Positions 8,303 through 17,693 are shown, counted from the stretch's first letter. The stretch is 64,000 bases of DNA from Legionella busanensis (GCF_900461525.1 NZ_UGOD01000001.1:2635001-2699000); one strand, 5' to 3'. Made by a program: numbers and translations. Notes: a model not told the origin generated them from the letters alone.

Positions 8303-9235
8303 ATGAGAAAACAACTAAATGTACTACAAGCAGGGAAAGCTTTATTACTTCTTCTTCTTTTAGGCTTTATTTGGGGGTCAGGTTATAGCTTAGCTCGCTA
8401 TGCTATGTTAAATCAGGTCTCACCTCTTGGTTATGCTTTCTGGCAATCCGCAGGACCTGCCTTTTTACTGACTTTATTATGTCTTTTTAAAAAAAGAAAA
8501 GCACTTTTTCAATTTTCTTATTGGCCTTATTATTATGCATGCGGTCTATTAGGTATCGCTGTTCCTAATACTAATATGTATTTTATTGCTCCTCATATTC
8601 CAGCAGGTTTATTAGCTGTGCTAGTTAATATTGTGCCGCTCCTCGTTTATCCCTTAGCTTTAATTTTTAGACAGGAGCGATTCGATTTAGGACGCATTAC
8701 CGCGGTATTTTTGGGCGTATTCGGTATTTTACTTATCTTATCACCAGCCAATGCAGGCCTTACAACACATTGGGCAGTCATTGCTTTGATAAGCCCTCTA
8801 GCCTTTGCTATTTGTTCTATTTTTATAAGTATTTACCAACCAAAATCTGTTGATGCACTTTCTGCAGCCTGCGGTATGTTAATTACCGCCACTTTCATGC
8901 TTATACCTGTCATTTGTAAACAACATGCCTTTTATTCTCTTATGCCGCCCATGACGCTACCTAAACAAGCTATTTTATTAGAGATTATATTATCTACGTT
9001 AGGATATATTCTTTTCTTTAAGCTCATAAATTTTGCAGGTCCGGTATTTTATAGTTTAACGGGTGGCGCAGTTGCTTTAACGGGTCTATTTTGGGGGTTT
9101 ATTATTTTTCATGAAATTCCTACCCAATCTCAAATGATTGCAATTGCCTGCATAATTATTGCTATTGTTTTGTTATCATGGCGTCAATCACAACAAACAA
9201 ACTATTTAATTAAGGAAGCTTGTTACCCTTCATGA
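8303..9235 (+). CDS. EamA/DMT-superfamily inner-membrane transporter
   Basis: 310 residues with about ten hydrophobic segments in two five-helix halves, the layout of EamA-domain permeases of the drug/metabolite transporter superfamily. Typical marks: the first helix followed by WGSGYSLARYAM (a form of the W-G-x-x-x motif), VPNTNMYFIAPHIPAGLLAVL in the first half, and LTGGAVALTGLFWGFIIFHE near the C-terminus. The substrate cannot be read from sequence; relatives export amino acids or metabolites. The small membrane gene and rhodanese follow closely and may share its transcript. Confidence 0.88.
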   Translation: MRKQLNVLQAGKALLLLLLLGFIWGSGYSLARYAMLNQVSPLGYAFWQSAGPAFLLTLLCLFKKRKALFQFSYWPYYYACGLLGIAVPNTNMYFIAPHIPAGLLAVLVNIVPLLVYPLALIFRQERFDLGRITAVFLGVFGILLILSPANAGLTTHWAVIALISPLAFAICSIFISIYQPKSVDALSAACGMLITATFMLIPVICKQHAFYSLMPPMTLPKQAILLEIILSTLGYILFFKLINFAGPVFYSLTGGAVALTGLFWGFIIFHEIPTQSQMIAIACIIIAIVLLSWRQSQQTNYLIKEACYPS

Positions 9236-9257
9236 ATCTAAATTGGATAAAAAGAAA

Positions 9258-9527
9258 ATGTTAAATGAATTAGCGCAGCAGTTTAGTAACCAAATTATAA
9301 ATTTCAACTACCTTTTATTGCTTATTAATGCTCTATTACATGTCATATTTGCCGGTGCAGTAGCTAGAGATGCAGGTAGTTTAACCAAAACTGGCCAAAG
9401 GTTAGCTTTAGTTTCAGCTCCCAGTTGGGCTTTTGCTACTTTAATTGGTGGAATTGTTACTGCTGCTATTTATTGGTTTATTCATCATTCGACATTAACT
9501 CGGCCTTCACTAAGAGAATTTTTATGA
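9258..9527 (+). CDS. Small membrane protein of unknown function
   Basis: 89 residues with two hydrophobic segments (about 18-40 and 54-76), ending THSTLTRPSLREFL-like polar sequence. I chose the ATG at 9258 over an in-frame TTG at 9243 because a purine-rich stretch (GGATAAAAAGAAA) precedes it. Its stop codon overlaps the start of the rhodanese gene by four bases (ATGA), so the two are translationally coupled and may work together. Not recognised as a named family. Confidence 0.65.
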   Translation: MLNELAQQFSNQIINFNYLLLLINALLHVIFAGAVARDAGSLTKTGQRLALVSAPSWAFATLIGGIVTAAIYWFIHHSTLTRPSLREFL

Positions 9528-9859
9528 CTAATCAACCGATACAAACTATTGATGTTCATGAATTAAAACGTCTACTTGATCATAATGTAAAGCTTTGCCT
9601 TATTGATGTTAGAACATCTGAGGAATGGCAGGAAGTGCATATTCCAAATGCCATTCATCTGCCTAAAGATGAACTTATTAATAGCATTGCAACTCATGTA
9701 CCTGATTTAGAACAGCCTATTTATTTACATTGCAAAGCAGGTATACGTTCATTCGATGCTGCCCAAAAATTGCAAGAAATGGGTTATAAACATGTATATT
9801 CTGTCAATGGTGGTATTATTGATTGGATACAACATAATTATCCTATTATTCAGCAATAA
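9524..9859 (+). CDS. Single-domain rhodanese-like protein
   Basis: 111 residues forming one rhodanese domain: N-terminal strand TIDVHELKRLL, the LIDVRTSEEWQEVHIPNAIHLP block, and the active-site loop HCKAGIRSFD, in which the cysteine would carry the persulfide. Likely a cytosolic sulfurtransferase or sulfur carrier (PspE/GlpE class); the physiological acceptor is not evident. The frame is open further upstream inside the preceding gene, but the ATG at 9524, preceded by AGAGA and overlapping the upstream stop, is the sensible start. Confidence 0.88.
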   Translation: MTNQPIQTIDVHELKRLLDHNVKLCLIDVRTSEEWQEVHIPNAIHLPKDELINSIATHVPDLEQPIYLHCKAGIRSFDAAQKLQEMGYKHVYSVNGGIIDWIQHNYPIIQQ

Positions 9860-9880
9860 ATAAGATAGGCTAATTCAATT

Positions 9881-9904
9881 AAACACTACCCGAAGGTAGT
9901 GTTT
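9881..9904. terminator. Bidirectional hairpin terminator
   Basis: AAACACTACC and GGTAGTGTTT form a perfect 10-bp stem around a CGAA loop (TTCG on the other strand, a stable tetraloop), followed by T-rich sequence on both strands. It separates the rhodanese gene from the convergent gene ending at 9910. Confidence 0.85.
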
Positions 9905-9909
9905 ATTAA

Positions 9910-10725
9910 TTACATCGTTGAAGTTACCTTAGTCTCTACTACTTCATCCTTTTCACCCTTTTTTGATGACGGGTTAGTAGTAGGAGTGGTGGTAGATGGA
10001 TTTTCAGGTACAGACCCACTAAACATTCTAAAAATACTCTTTGAGTGCTGTTCTACCTTAGCTTTTTCTTTAGCGTGTTGAACTTTCTGCTCAGCTCTTA
10101 CTTCAGTATTTTCTTTTGCACTTTTGTGAGCCTCTAATGAAGTGTTATGATTAAGATCAATCACTGTGTTAAACAATTCATGCAAATCCAATTTCTTAAT
10201 ACTTGAGAATGGCGTTTCTTCACGTACATATTCTAAAGAAGCATTTTCATAAATATAAGGCATTAGATACTTATGCGCATAGCCAACCAGGGATAGTTTA
10301 CTTGCATTATCCAACTTCACTTCAGTATCTTTTTCACTTTCGAGAATGAGACCAACTGCACGTCGCAACCCATTATATAAATTACTGGCACTTGGATCAC
10401 GGAAGGTATACGTTTTAGAAATTTGATCGAGAATAGCAAGCGCTATACCAGTGAAACATCTCGCTCTTTTGTTATCAGTTAAAGTGTCTTTAGAAAATCC
10501 TAGTGTTGTAGACGTATCAAGATCATCAAGTAATTTCCATAAAAATTCAACTTGGGTATTACGAGGTTTATCTAGCTTACTAATTGCTTTAAATAAAGTT
10601 GCGTCTGGTTTGTCTGATGAGTGGGTATAATCTGCGTCAATAAGTTGATGGTATTTTAATAAATTCACCGTCTCATTAAGCAGTATCCTTTTTATATCCG
10701 AAAGAGGTTTTACATCGAAACTCAT
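9910..10725 (-). CDS. Hypothetical protein, candidate secreted effector
   Basis: 271 residues, not recognised. Mostly helical with no signal peptide or membrane segment. Residues about 205-240 are rich in Lys, Glu, Ala and Gln and predicted coiled-coil; the tail of about 35 residues is rich in Pro, Thr, Ser, Lys and Glu (ending DEVVETKVTSTM), resembling the polar, Glu-containing tails of Dot/Icm substrates. The frame is open to 10758, but the ATG at 10725 has a clear AAGGAG site, so I use it. Transcribed alone; the effector role is a guess from composition and genomic setting. Confidence 0.78.
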   Translation of the reverse strand: MSFDVKPLSDIKRILLNETVNLLKYHQLIDADYTHSSDKPDATLFKAISKLDKPRNTQVEFLWKLLDDLDTSTTLGFSKDTLTDNKRARCFTGIALAILDQISKTYTFRDPSASNLYNGLRRAVGLILESEKDTEVKLDNASKLSLVGYAHKYLMPYIYENASLEYVREETPFSSIKKLDLHELFNTVIDLNHNTSLEAHKSAKENTEVRAEQKVQHAKEKAKVEQHSKSIFRMFSGSVPENPSTTTPTTNPSSKKGEKDEVVETKVTSTM

Positions 10726-11060
10726 TTCCTTTCTCCTTAAACTCCATAAAAATATCACGTGAGATTCAGCTCACTTACCCAGTGTAAACCAATTAAAAGA
10801 TTTCGTCATGCATTTTGTTTATACTATCTTACCAAATTGTAACCTACTGATTTTATGTTAAATATTTATTACAATCATCAAAATTTGTTTTTTAAATAAC
10901 TATTTTGTATATTAAAAATAACTTATTTAAATCTTTACTATTTACCTTAGAGATAATCTTCCTTAGCATGTTAAGCCATCACTTAATTTTGTATAATATA
11001 GCGGTCTTTGAAACAAACTACTTATAGAGTGAACACAGGTTAATAATAGGAATTATCCAT
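10726..11060. other. AT-rich intergenic region
   Basis: Between a minus-strand gene and the MITE-like element upstream of the phosphatase gene. Very AT-rich, with no open frame of note. It presumably carries the promoter of the gene at 9910-10725. Confidence 0.5.
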
Positions 11061-11206
11061 TAGACTTCTTTGGAAGCTCGCTACAGAGAATGCAGCGCGA
11101 GAAGACACGGAGCGCCGAACTAGAATGTAAACATGAGTACATGAGAATTTGAGCACCGTATCAACGAAGCAATGCGCGTTTGTAGTAGAGTTTTGGAATA
11201 AGTCTA
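11061..11206 (+). repeat. MITE-like element, copy 1 (146 bp)
   Basis: Starts TAGACTTCTTTGGAAGCTCG and ends with the imperfect inverse (AGTTTTGGAATAAGTCTA). The interior (..GCGAGAAG.CACGGA.., ..GTACATGA.., ..AGCAATGCGC..) matches the reverse complement of 18697-18843 over essentially its whole length, with scattered differences and small gaps. No coding capacity. It ends about 30 bases upstream of the phosphatase start codon and could supply promoter or RNA-structure signals to it. Confidence 0.8.
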
Positions 11207-11235
11207 TTTTTTTAACCATAAAATTTGAGGTAATA

Positions 11236-12852
11236 ATGAAGAGACTAGTTTTTTTCTTTTTAACTGTCTGCTTTAATACAGTTTTTGCACAAACGTCTCC
11301 TCCCAAACTTATTGTTCAAATTGTAATTGATCAATTACGTGGTGATTTACTTCATCAATATCAAACTCAATTTGAGTCCCTTGGATTTAATTATCTTTTA
11401 AAGAGTAGTATTGATTTTAGTAATGCTCATCATCCACATGCTAATACAGTTACCTGCGTTGGCCATGCCACCATTGCAACGGGTAGCTATCCTTCCTTAC
11501 ATGGGATTGTTGCAAATGATTGGTTTGATCGACAAACAAAAGCCTACACCTATTGTGTGGAAGATTTAACAACTTTTATTCTCCCTACAGCCAGAACAAA
11601 AGTAGCGTTAGCTGGACGCTCGCCTCGTAATTTACAAATGTCTACTATTAGTGATGAAATTGTCCTTGCCCAAAAAGGGCGGGCTTTCGCCGTGTCTTTA
11701 AAAGATAGAGCCTCTATTACGCTTGCAGGACATGTCGGCAAAGCGTTTTGGTTTGACAAAGAACATGGAGGTTTTATTACAAGTAATTATTATTATACTC
11801 AATACCCTACTTGGGTAGAAGATTGGAATCGAAATTATAGAAATAATTTTGAAGACTGGGACTTAAGTAAACAACGCCAATATTATCGCTTTGCAAGTAC
11901 GCCGCTTTTTAAAAATCGTTTTACTGGTTTTGGTCAAACTTTTCCTCATCACTTAGGCTCAGATAATCATAAGCTGTATTATAAATATTTGTCCATGACG
12001 CCTTATGCAGATGAATTAACAGCTGATTTCGCTTTAAAACTTATTCAGCAAGAAAAATTAGGATCATCAAATAATCAAACCGATTACATTGGTATTAGCT
12101 TTTCAGCCACTGATGCTATTGGTCATCAATTTGGCCCCAATAGTTTAGAGTCAGAAGATAATCTACTTCGTCTTGATCATACATTAGCTAAATTTCTAAA
12201 AGCCATTGATAAACAAGTTGGTTTACGTAATACGCTCATTATTCTTTCAGCTGATCATGGTGTTTCAGATTCACCAATTTATCTAGCATCTCGTCATTTT
12301 GATCAAGTCTTACCGTTAAAGAAAAATGAGGTACGCAACGTCATTGAAACAGTTTTAAAAGAGCGCTTCAATTTACCAGCAACGACGCTGGAATCCTTTG
12401 CACCACCCTACCTGTATTTAAATCATGAAATTATTAACGAAAATAAATTATCTATACAGCAAATAAGTACGACGCTTGCTGATGTTTTAAGACAACAACC
12501 TGGAATCTTTCAAGCTTACCCTTTACCCATCGCTGGTATTGAAAAAAATTGGTTGAGTAAAAAAGTGGATAAAATGGCATCGCCCAAGCGCTCTGGTGAT
12601 GTATATATTGTACCACCACCTTATCAATCTCTAGCAAGTCGTGCTGTACGTGTTAATCATGGAACGCCCTGGCAATATGATACCTATGTACCTTTATTAT
12701 TTGCTAATCCACTTTTTAAAAAACAGCAAGTAACAAGGCCTGTGTTCACAACAGATATTGCACCAACTTTAGCCGCTATTCTAAAAATAAAATTCCCATC
12801 AGGAACAGTAGGTAAGCCTTTATCTGAGATTACTCATATTTATGAGGACTAA
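11236..12852 (+). CDS. Exported alkaline-phosphatase-superfamily hydrolase (PafA-like)
   Basis: 538 residues with a signal peptide (MKRLVFFFLTVCFNTVFA, probable cleavage before QTSPP), so periplasmic or secreted. Superfamily marks: metal-binding IVIDQLRGD near the N-terminus, the nucleophile threonine region NTVTCVGHATIATG, GISFSATDAIGHQFGP, LSADHGVSDSP and a late metal histidine in VNHGTPWQYD. This pattern is that of the calcium- or zinc-dependent PafA-type phosphomonoesterases rather than classical PhoA. I start at 11236 (GAGG five bases upstream); the longer open frame to 11149 runs through a repeat element. Confidence 0.88.
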   Translation: MKRLVFFFLTVCFNTVFAQTSPPKLIVQIVIDQLRGDLLHQYQTQFESLGFNYLLKSSIDFSNAHHPHANTVTCVGHATIATGSYPSLHGIVANDWFDRQTKAYTYCVEDLTTFILPTARTKVALAGRSPRNLQMSTISDEIVLAQKGRAFAVSLKDRASITLAGHVGKAFWFDKEHGGFITSNYYYTQYPTWVEDWNRNYRNNFEDWDLSKQRQYYRFASTPLFKNRFTGFGQTFPHHLGSDNHKLYYKYLSMTPYADELTADFALKLIQQEKLGSSNNQTDYIGISFSATDAIGHQFGPNSLESEDNLLRLDHTLAKFLKAIDKQVGLRNTLIILSADHGVSDSPIYLASRHFDQVLPLKKNEVRNVIETVLKERFNLPATTLESFAPPYLYLNHEIINENKLSIQQISTTLADVLRQQPGIFQAYPLPIAGIEKNWLSKKVDKMASPKRSGDVYIVPPPYQSLASRAVRVNHGTPWQYDTYVPLLFANPLFKKQQVTRPVFTTDIAPTLAAILKIKFPSGTVGKPLSEITHIYED

Positions 12853-12912
12853 GCTTGAAATTTATTAATAAGACCTATACTTAATTACTAAGTTAACAAC
12901 TAAAGTACAACT

Positions 12913-13770
12913 ATGAATAATGTTAGAACATTTATATTATTAGCAAGCTTAACAGCATTATTATTAGTAATTGGTAATTTATTAGGAGGTAAAGGTGGTC
13001 TTATGATTGCCTTTATTTTTGCTCTTATTATGAATTTTAGTGCCTATTGGTATTCAGACAAAATTGTTTTGCGCATGTTTAATGCAGAACCCTTAAACGA
13101 GAGCCATCCAATTTATAAAATTGTTGCTGATTTAGCGCAAAGAGCTAATACTCCTATGCCTAAAGTTTATTATATTGATAATCCCACACCGAATGCCTTT
13201 GCAACAGGACGCAATCCTGAACATGCCAGTATTGCTGTTACTTCAGGACTATTAAGTAGAATGACAACTGAGGAGCTAACCGGTGTTTTAGCTCATGAAC
13301 TATCACATGTCCTAAACCGCGATACTCTAATTAATGTCATTTCTGCAACCTTAGCGGGGGCTATCGGTAGTATTGCAAATATGTTTATGTGGACGTCCAT
13401 GCTAAGCCATTCAAGTAATGAAGAACGTCCTAATCCCATTGCAGCCCTTGCTATGATGATACTTGCACCGCTGGCAGCAGGCTTAATTCAGATGGCTGTC
13501 TCTCGCTCACGAGAATATGAGGCAGATGCTGCTGGCGCAAAACTATGTGGCCAACCACTATGGTTAGCTAGTGCATTAGGGAAATTAGAGCTTGCTAAAC
13601 AGCAAGGTCAATTTACTGAAGCTGAGCAACATCCTAATACTGCCCATATGTTTATTGTAAATCCTTTAAGTGGTGAACGGATTGCTGAATTATTTTCAAC
13701 CCATCCTGTAACTGCTGAACGAATACGTCGCTTACAAGAAATGGCGCGCAGTGGTACTTCTAATTATTAA
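12913..13770 (+). CDS. htpX: Membrane zinc metalloprotease HtpX
   Basis: Heat-shock membrane protease that degrades misfolded inner-membrane proteins. 285 residues. Two N-terminal membrane segments (about 7-27 and 30-50), the zinc-binding [10 protein letters not shown] at about residue 128, two further hydrophobic segments around 145-195, and the third zinc ligand in [11 protein letters not shown]. Complete and typical. Confidence 0.97.
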   Translation: MNNVRTFILLASLTALLLVIGNLLGGKGGLMIAFIFALIMNFSAYWYSDKIVLRMFNAEPLNESHPIYKIVADLAQRANTPMPKVYYIDNPTPNAFATGRNPEHASIAVTSGLLSRMTTEELTGVLAHELSHVLNRDTLINVISATLAGAIGSIANMFMWTSMLSHSSNEERPNPIAALAMMILAPLAAGLIQMAVSRSREYEADAAGAKLCGQPLWLASALGKLELAKQQGQFTEAEQHPNTAHMFIVNPLSGERIAELFSTHPVTAERIRRLQEMARSGTSNY

Positions 13771-13873
13771 GATTAATGAGCAGGCTATAATGTTAAGTAG
13801 AATAAATTTATTTATATTTAATTTGGATTTTTTACAAAACGCTTCGCATTTTACGGGATAACGTTCGTTTAGC

Positions 13874-13904
13874 GACATGAAAGAGCCTTCGTCTCTTTCA
13901 TGTC
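13874..13904. repeat. Perfect 12-bp hairpin between htpX and yibN
   Basis: GACATGAAAGAG pairs perfectly with CTCTTTCATGTC around a CCTTCGT loop. No T-run follows on either strand, so it is not a simple intrinsic terminator; it could be an mRNA-stability structure or a REP-like palindrome. Flanking sequence also contains short inverted AACGT/ACGTT. Confidence 0.65.
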
Positions 13905-14023
13905 GTACTCACGTTAATTAGCTAGTGTTACAAACTTTAATTATAATCCATTACATTTGAAGCTTGCGTTGCAGTTCTATTCTTAGCATAATCTGCGACT
14001 ATCTTTATTGTATTGAGTTTAAT

Positions 14024-14446
14024 ATGGCACAGTTAGGTCATTTTATTATTAATCATTGGTTATTATGGGTGCTTTTGTTAATAGTCCTTATTGCTATTTT
14101 TATTAATGAATTACTAGAACAAAAAAGGCAAGGGCAAGGAGTTAGTCCACAAATGGCAGTTAAACATATCAATGAAAATGATGCTGTAGTCATTGACTTA
14201 CGGGACGAAGAAAATTACCGTAAAGGCCATATTGTTAATGCAGTTCGTGCAGCGCCAGAAAGTTTCAATAGTAAGCAAATGGATAAATATAAGACGAAAC
14301 CGATTATTTTAGTTTGTGCCCAGGGCTTAGAATCAAAAGCGCTAGCTGCTAAATTACGTCAGCAAGGTTTTACACAACCTATGATACTTTCTGGTGGCAT
14401 TAACGCCTGGCAAAATGCAGATTTACCGCTAGTAAAAGGAAAATAA
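14024..14446 (+). CDS. yibN: Membrane-anchored rhodanese-domain protein (YibN-like)
   Basis: 140 residues: one N-terminal membrane helix (HWLLWVLLLIVLIAIFI) then a rhodanese domain on the cytoplasmic side with VIDLRDEENYRKGHIVNAVRA and the active loop VCAQGLESKA, where the cysteine is present. The open frame starts upstream at 13964 but the ATG at 14024 gives the usual YibN N-terminus. It precedes grxC by one base, then secB and gpsA, the standard gammaproteobacterial order. Confidence 0.92.
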   Translation: MAQLGHFIINHWLLWVLLLIVLIAIFINELLEQKRQGQGVSPQMAVKHINENDAVVIDLRDEENYRKGHIVNAVRAAPESFNSKQMDKYKTKPIILVCAQGLESKALAAKLRQQGFTQPMILSGGINAWQNADLPLVKGK

Positions 14447-14447
14447 A

Positions 14448-14702
14448 ATGGCAAATGTAATCATGTATAGCACTTCATACTGTCCTTACTGCATGCGTGC
14501 TAAACAACTTCTTGATAGTAAGGGCGTTTCTTATCAAGAAATTCGCGTTGATGAAGAGCCTGAAAAAAGGGAAGAAATGATGGCTAAGAGCGGAAGACGA
14601 ACCGTTCCTCAAATTTTCATTAACGATCAATCCATAGGTGGCTGTGATGATTTATATGCTCTTGAGAGCAAAGGCCAATTAGATCAACTTTTAAAAGATT
14701 AG
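14448..14702 (+). CDS. grxC: Glutaredoxin 3
   Basis: 84-residue glutathione-dependent thiol-disulfide oxidoreductase. Active site CPYC at residues 12-15, the glutathione-binding TVP at 53-55 and the GG.DD motif ([10 protein letters not shown]) near the C-terminus are all present. Second gene of the yibN-grxC-secB-gpsA run; the glutathione it needs is made by gshA/gshB in this same window. Confidence 0.97.
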   Translation: MANVIMYSTSYCPYCMRAKQLLDSKGVSYQEIRVDEEPEKREEMMAKSGRRTVPQIFINDQSIGGCDDLYALESKGQLDQLLKD

Positions 14703-14713
14703 GAAATATCACT

Positions 14714-15190
14714 ATGAATGACCAAGTAGCTTCACCTGAACAAAATGCAGAAGCACAATTTATGATTCAGCGAGTGTATGTTAAAGATTCCTCTTTTGAA
14801 GCGCCAGGTACCCCCGGTGTTTTTCAACAAAAATGGGAACCAGAGCTTACTCTTGATATAAACACTGCGCATAATGTCTTAGAAAAAGATGTTTATGAAG
14901 TGGTATTAACTTTAACAGCAACTGTTAAAAATCAAGGTGCCACTGCCTTTTTAGCAGAAGTTAAACAAGCAGGTATCTTTACTATTCAAGGCGCTGTCGG
15001 CCCTCAATTGGATCATTTATTAGGTAGCTTCTGTCCTAATATTCTTTTTCCTTATGCACGTGAAGCAATTACTTCGGAAGTGATTCGTGGTAGTTTCCCA
15101 CAGTTAGTTTTAGCGCCAATTAATTTTGATGCTCTTTATGCGCAACAACTAGAACAGAAGCGCGATCAAGAGACAACATCGGCTCACTAA
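14714..15190 (+). CDS. secB: Protein-export chaperone SecB
   Basis: Tetrameric cytosolic chaperone that keeps preproteins unfolded and hands them to SecA. 158 residues, normal length. Typical sequence: [16 protein letters not shown] near the N-terminus, [11 protein letters not shown] in the core strand, and [13 protein letters not shown]..., [15 protein letters not shown] near the C-terminus. GGA-type ribosome-binding site upstream of the ATG. Confidence 0.98.
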   Translation: MNDQVASPEQNAEAQFMIQRVYVKDSSFEAPGTPGVFQQKWEPELTLDINTAHNVLEKDVYEVVLTLTATVKNQGATAFLAEVKQAGIFTIQGAVGPQLDHLLGSFCPNILFPYAREAITSEVIRGSFPQLVLAPINFDALYAQQLEQKRDQETTSAH

Positions 15191-15203
15191 GCCTAAATTT
15201 AAA

Positions 15204-16193
15204 ATGAAAAAGAATACGATTGCCATTTTGGGAGCTGGCTCATGGGGAACTGCGATAGCAATTCACTTAGCTCATTATGGCAATCCAGTTATGTTATGGG
15301 CACATTCCCCAGAGCATATAGCAGAAATGCAACGACTAAGGCAGAATAAACGTTACCTGCCTGGCGTTTCTTTTTCTGACTTAATTTCACCTACAGCTGA
15401 TTTAGCTATCTGTTTAAAGAAAGCATCGTTCATTATTGCTGCGGTACCTTCTCACGCTTTTTGTGAGCTACTAAATAAACTAGATAAACCTATTCATGGC
15501 CTTGCTTGGTTAACAAAAGGCTTAGATCCTACTACTAATTATTTACTTAGTGATTTAGTGGCTAAACGATGGGGCCAAGACTACCCTATTGCCGTTATTT
15601 CAGGTCCTTCTTTTGCAAAGGAGGTTGCTCATTTCCTTCCTACAGCTGTTACCTTGGCAGGTAACAATTTAGATTTTCAACAGAAATTACAAAGCTTACT
15701 GCATCAACAAAATCTACGAGTTTATCTTAGTACAGATATTATTGGCGTTCAGCTTTGCGGTGCTGTTAAAAATATTTTAGCTATTGCGTGTGGTATCAGT
15801 GACGGTTTAGGATTTGGAGCCAATACAAAAGCCGCGCTTATTACACGTGGGCTTGCAGAAATGAGCCGGTTAGGGAAGCATTTAGGGGCTCGTGAAGAAA
15901 CTTTTCAGGGTTTGGCTGGCGTTGGCGATTTAGTTTTAACGTGTACTGATAACCAATCACGCAATCGCCGTTTTGGTCTACAGCTCGGTCAAGGTATAAG
16001 TGTTGACGCAGCAGAGAAAGCAATAGGTCAAGTTGTTGAAGGAAAATATAACGCGACACAAGTATGTACCTTGGCACGCCAGTTACAAGTTGAAATGCCA
16101 ATTTGTTTTCAAGTTGAATCTTTACTTAAAAATGATATTACTCCCGCACAAGCCGTAAGTAATTTAATGAGTCGCTCTGCACGTAACGAGTAA
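15204..16193 (+). CDS. gpsA: Glycerol-3-phosphate dehydrogenase [NAD(P)+]
   Basis: Makes sn-glycerol-3-phosphate from dihydroxyacetone phosphate for phospholipid synthesis. 329 residues. N-terminal Rossmann motif GAGSWGTAIA, AVPSHAF, the catalytic-lysine segment LTKGLD, ISGPSFAKEVA, the second lysine in GAVKNILAIACGISDGLGFGAN and the late GLAGVGDLVLTC. The last gene of the yibN operon; 14 bases separate it from secB. Confidence 0.98.
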   Translation: MKKNTIAILGAGSWGTAIAIHLAHYGNPVMLWAHSPEHIAEMQRLRQNKRYLPGVSFSDLISPTADLAICLKKASFIIAAVPSHAFCELLNKLDKPIHGLAWLTKGLDPTTNYLLSDLVAKRWGQDYPIAVISGPSFAKEVAHFLPTAVTLAGNNLDFQQKLQSLLHQQNLRVYLSTDIIGVQLCGAVKNILAIACGISDGLGFGANTKAALITRGLAEMSRLGKHLGAREETFQGLAGVGDLVLTCTDNQSRNRRFGLQLGQGISVDAAEKAIGQVVEGKYNATQVCTLARQLQVEMPICFQVESLLKNDITPAQAVSNLMSRSARNE

Positions 16194-16304
16194 TTAGTTT
16201 CAGGCCAACTAATAAAATTATATTATTCAAATTAGCTTATTTCTTGTAAATTAACTTTTCATTGAAAATGCTACCATGATGGTCATTGCAGACTGCGGCA
16301 GTGC

Positions 16305-17231
16305 CTAACCACCTTGCTCTGTAAATTGATAATTATTATTTTCCTGCTCTATTGGAAAGTGCTCTTTCAAGTTATCTAACCAAGTTAAACCTGGAATTGG
16401 TAATAATTCCCTTAAGAGAAAAGCTGCTAAGCTATTTAATTTAAACGTTGTCTCTGGATCATTTAAGTATTCATTAATTATAATACGCGGATCAAGTATA
16501 GAATTCATACTTCTATCCAAATAAGCTTCTAATAATTTTGCTCTTTCAATTTTCGTATTTTCTTGAAATAACGTAAAAATTTTACTGGTCTTGTTTTTTT
16601 GATACTCACAAAAAGCTTGAATGCCCTTTTTAGCAGCTGCAATAATAAGCTTCTTCTGCTCATTATTTATTGCTTCTTCAGGTAATAATATTTTTAAATT
16701 ATTTTTTTGAAATTCAGAATCCGCTATTTCAAGCTTTTTGTGCTTACTCAAATGCGCTAAAACACTTAAAAGCCCAATTAACTCTCTGCGTGAGCTTACC
16801 TTAAGTAAATTATTATATCTTATATCAACAAACTGAACAGTCTCTGGTATAACTTCAAGGAGTTCCATTAATTTTTTAGGTTGTGAGCCAACCATTTTTC
16901 TCAAATGATTGTAACTTAAGTCTAGCGAAGTCACGTGAGATGGAATATTACGTAATATTTCAATGGCCTGTGGCCCACTTAATTCATATCTAAAAAATAG
17001 ATGACTTAAGTCTAAAACAGTCACATGTGAAGGAATACTTTGTAGTAATTTAATAACTTGATCTGTTGTAATATCTCTGTATTTGGATTCAGAGAGAAGA
17101 TGGGCTAAATCTAAAGGAGGAGTTTCATCATCTGGCATATTTTTAATAAGCTGCTCTAGTTTATCAAATTTAGGGACACTCCTATAGTTAGTTATCATAT
17201 TAAATTTAAGGTCACTTTTATAGTCAGCCAT
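16305..17231 (-). CDS. Leucine-rich-repeat-like protein, candidate secreted effector
   Basis: 308 residues with no signal peptide. Residues about 20-140 hold degenerate LRR units in which IPSHVT.LDLS recurs (two close copies) plus IPETVQFVDIRYNNLL; each unit is preceded by a helix of the form (V/A)I(K/E)(L/I)L. The remaining 165 residues are helical and Lys/Glu-rich without recognisable repeats; the C-terminus (PIEQENNNYQFTEQGG) is polar. This is the style of Legionella LRR effectors and unlike the LRR protein at 7327, so it is not a recent duplicate. Function is not predictable beyond protein binding. Confidence 0.82.
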   Translation of the reverse strand: MADYKSDLKFNMITNYRSVPKFDKLEQLIKNMPDDETPPLDLAHLLSESKYRDITTDQVIKLLQSIPSHVTVLDLSHLFFRYELSGPQAIEILRNIPSHVTSLDLSYNHLRKMVGSQPKKLMELLEVIPETVQFVDIRYNNLLKVSSRRELIGLLSVLAHLSKHKKLEIADSEFQKNNLKILLPEEAINNEQKKLIIAAAKKGIQAFCEYQKNKTSKIFTLFQENTKIERAKLLEAYLDRSMNSILDPRIIINEYLNDPETTFKLNSLAAFLLRELLPIPGLTWLDNLKEHFPIEQENNNYQFTEQGG

Positions 17232-17693
17232 CTTAACGGTCCTCTTTAGGGAAATTACTCTATGACGTCAATCGAGTTAATTTTTAACAGTATTTCATAA
17301 AACTCCAAATATCCCTTATTTTAAGAGTAGGCTTTAACTTGGCAAAAAGTAACTAAAAAGCGCTAAATTTTTACAATTTTTTGCTCAAAATTATAATAAG
17401 CCCTCACAAACAACAAAAATAACGCCGATTGTATTAATATTTAACACTTAATCGGAGAAATTTCAATTTTTAGTTATAATGACACGTTAATCAATACTGG
17501 GCCTTAAGTACTATTAAGCGCCTAAGAGGGTAACATTAGGAATACATAGTATTATAATTTCGCTCGAATATACTATACGTGGCCTGATTTAGAGACATTG
17601 AGCATTTATATATTACTTATCAAAATATAATATTTTATTAACTTTATAATAAATAAAGCTGCTCTTTAAGAACGTTATGAAAAGCCAATAAAT
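17232..17693. other. AT-rich intergenic region without a gene
   Basis: About 460 bases between the LRR gene and the tRNA-Leu 3' end. I see no open frame, tRNA or strong hairpin. The part next to 17231 should contain the promoter of the LRR gene. Confidence 0.5.

Noticed and set aside
11040-11306. Minus-strand frame of 88 codons
   Set aside because: It crosses the 146-bp repeat and the 5' end of the phosphatase gene; its apparent similarity to the frame at 18689-18877 comes from the shared repeat.
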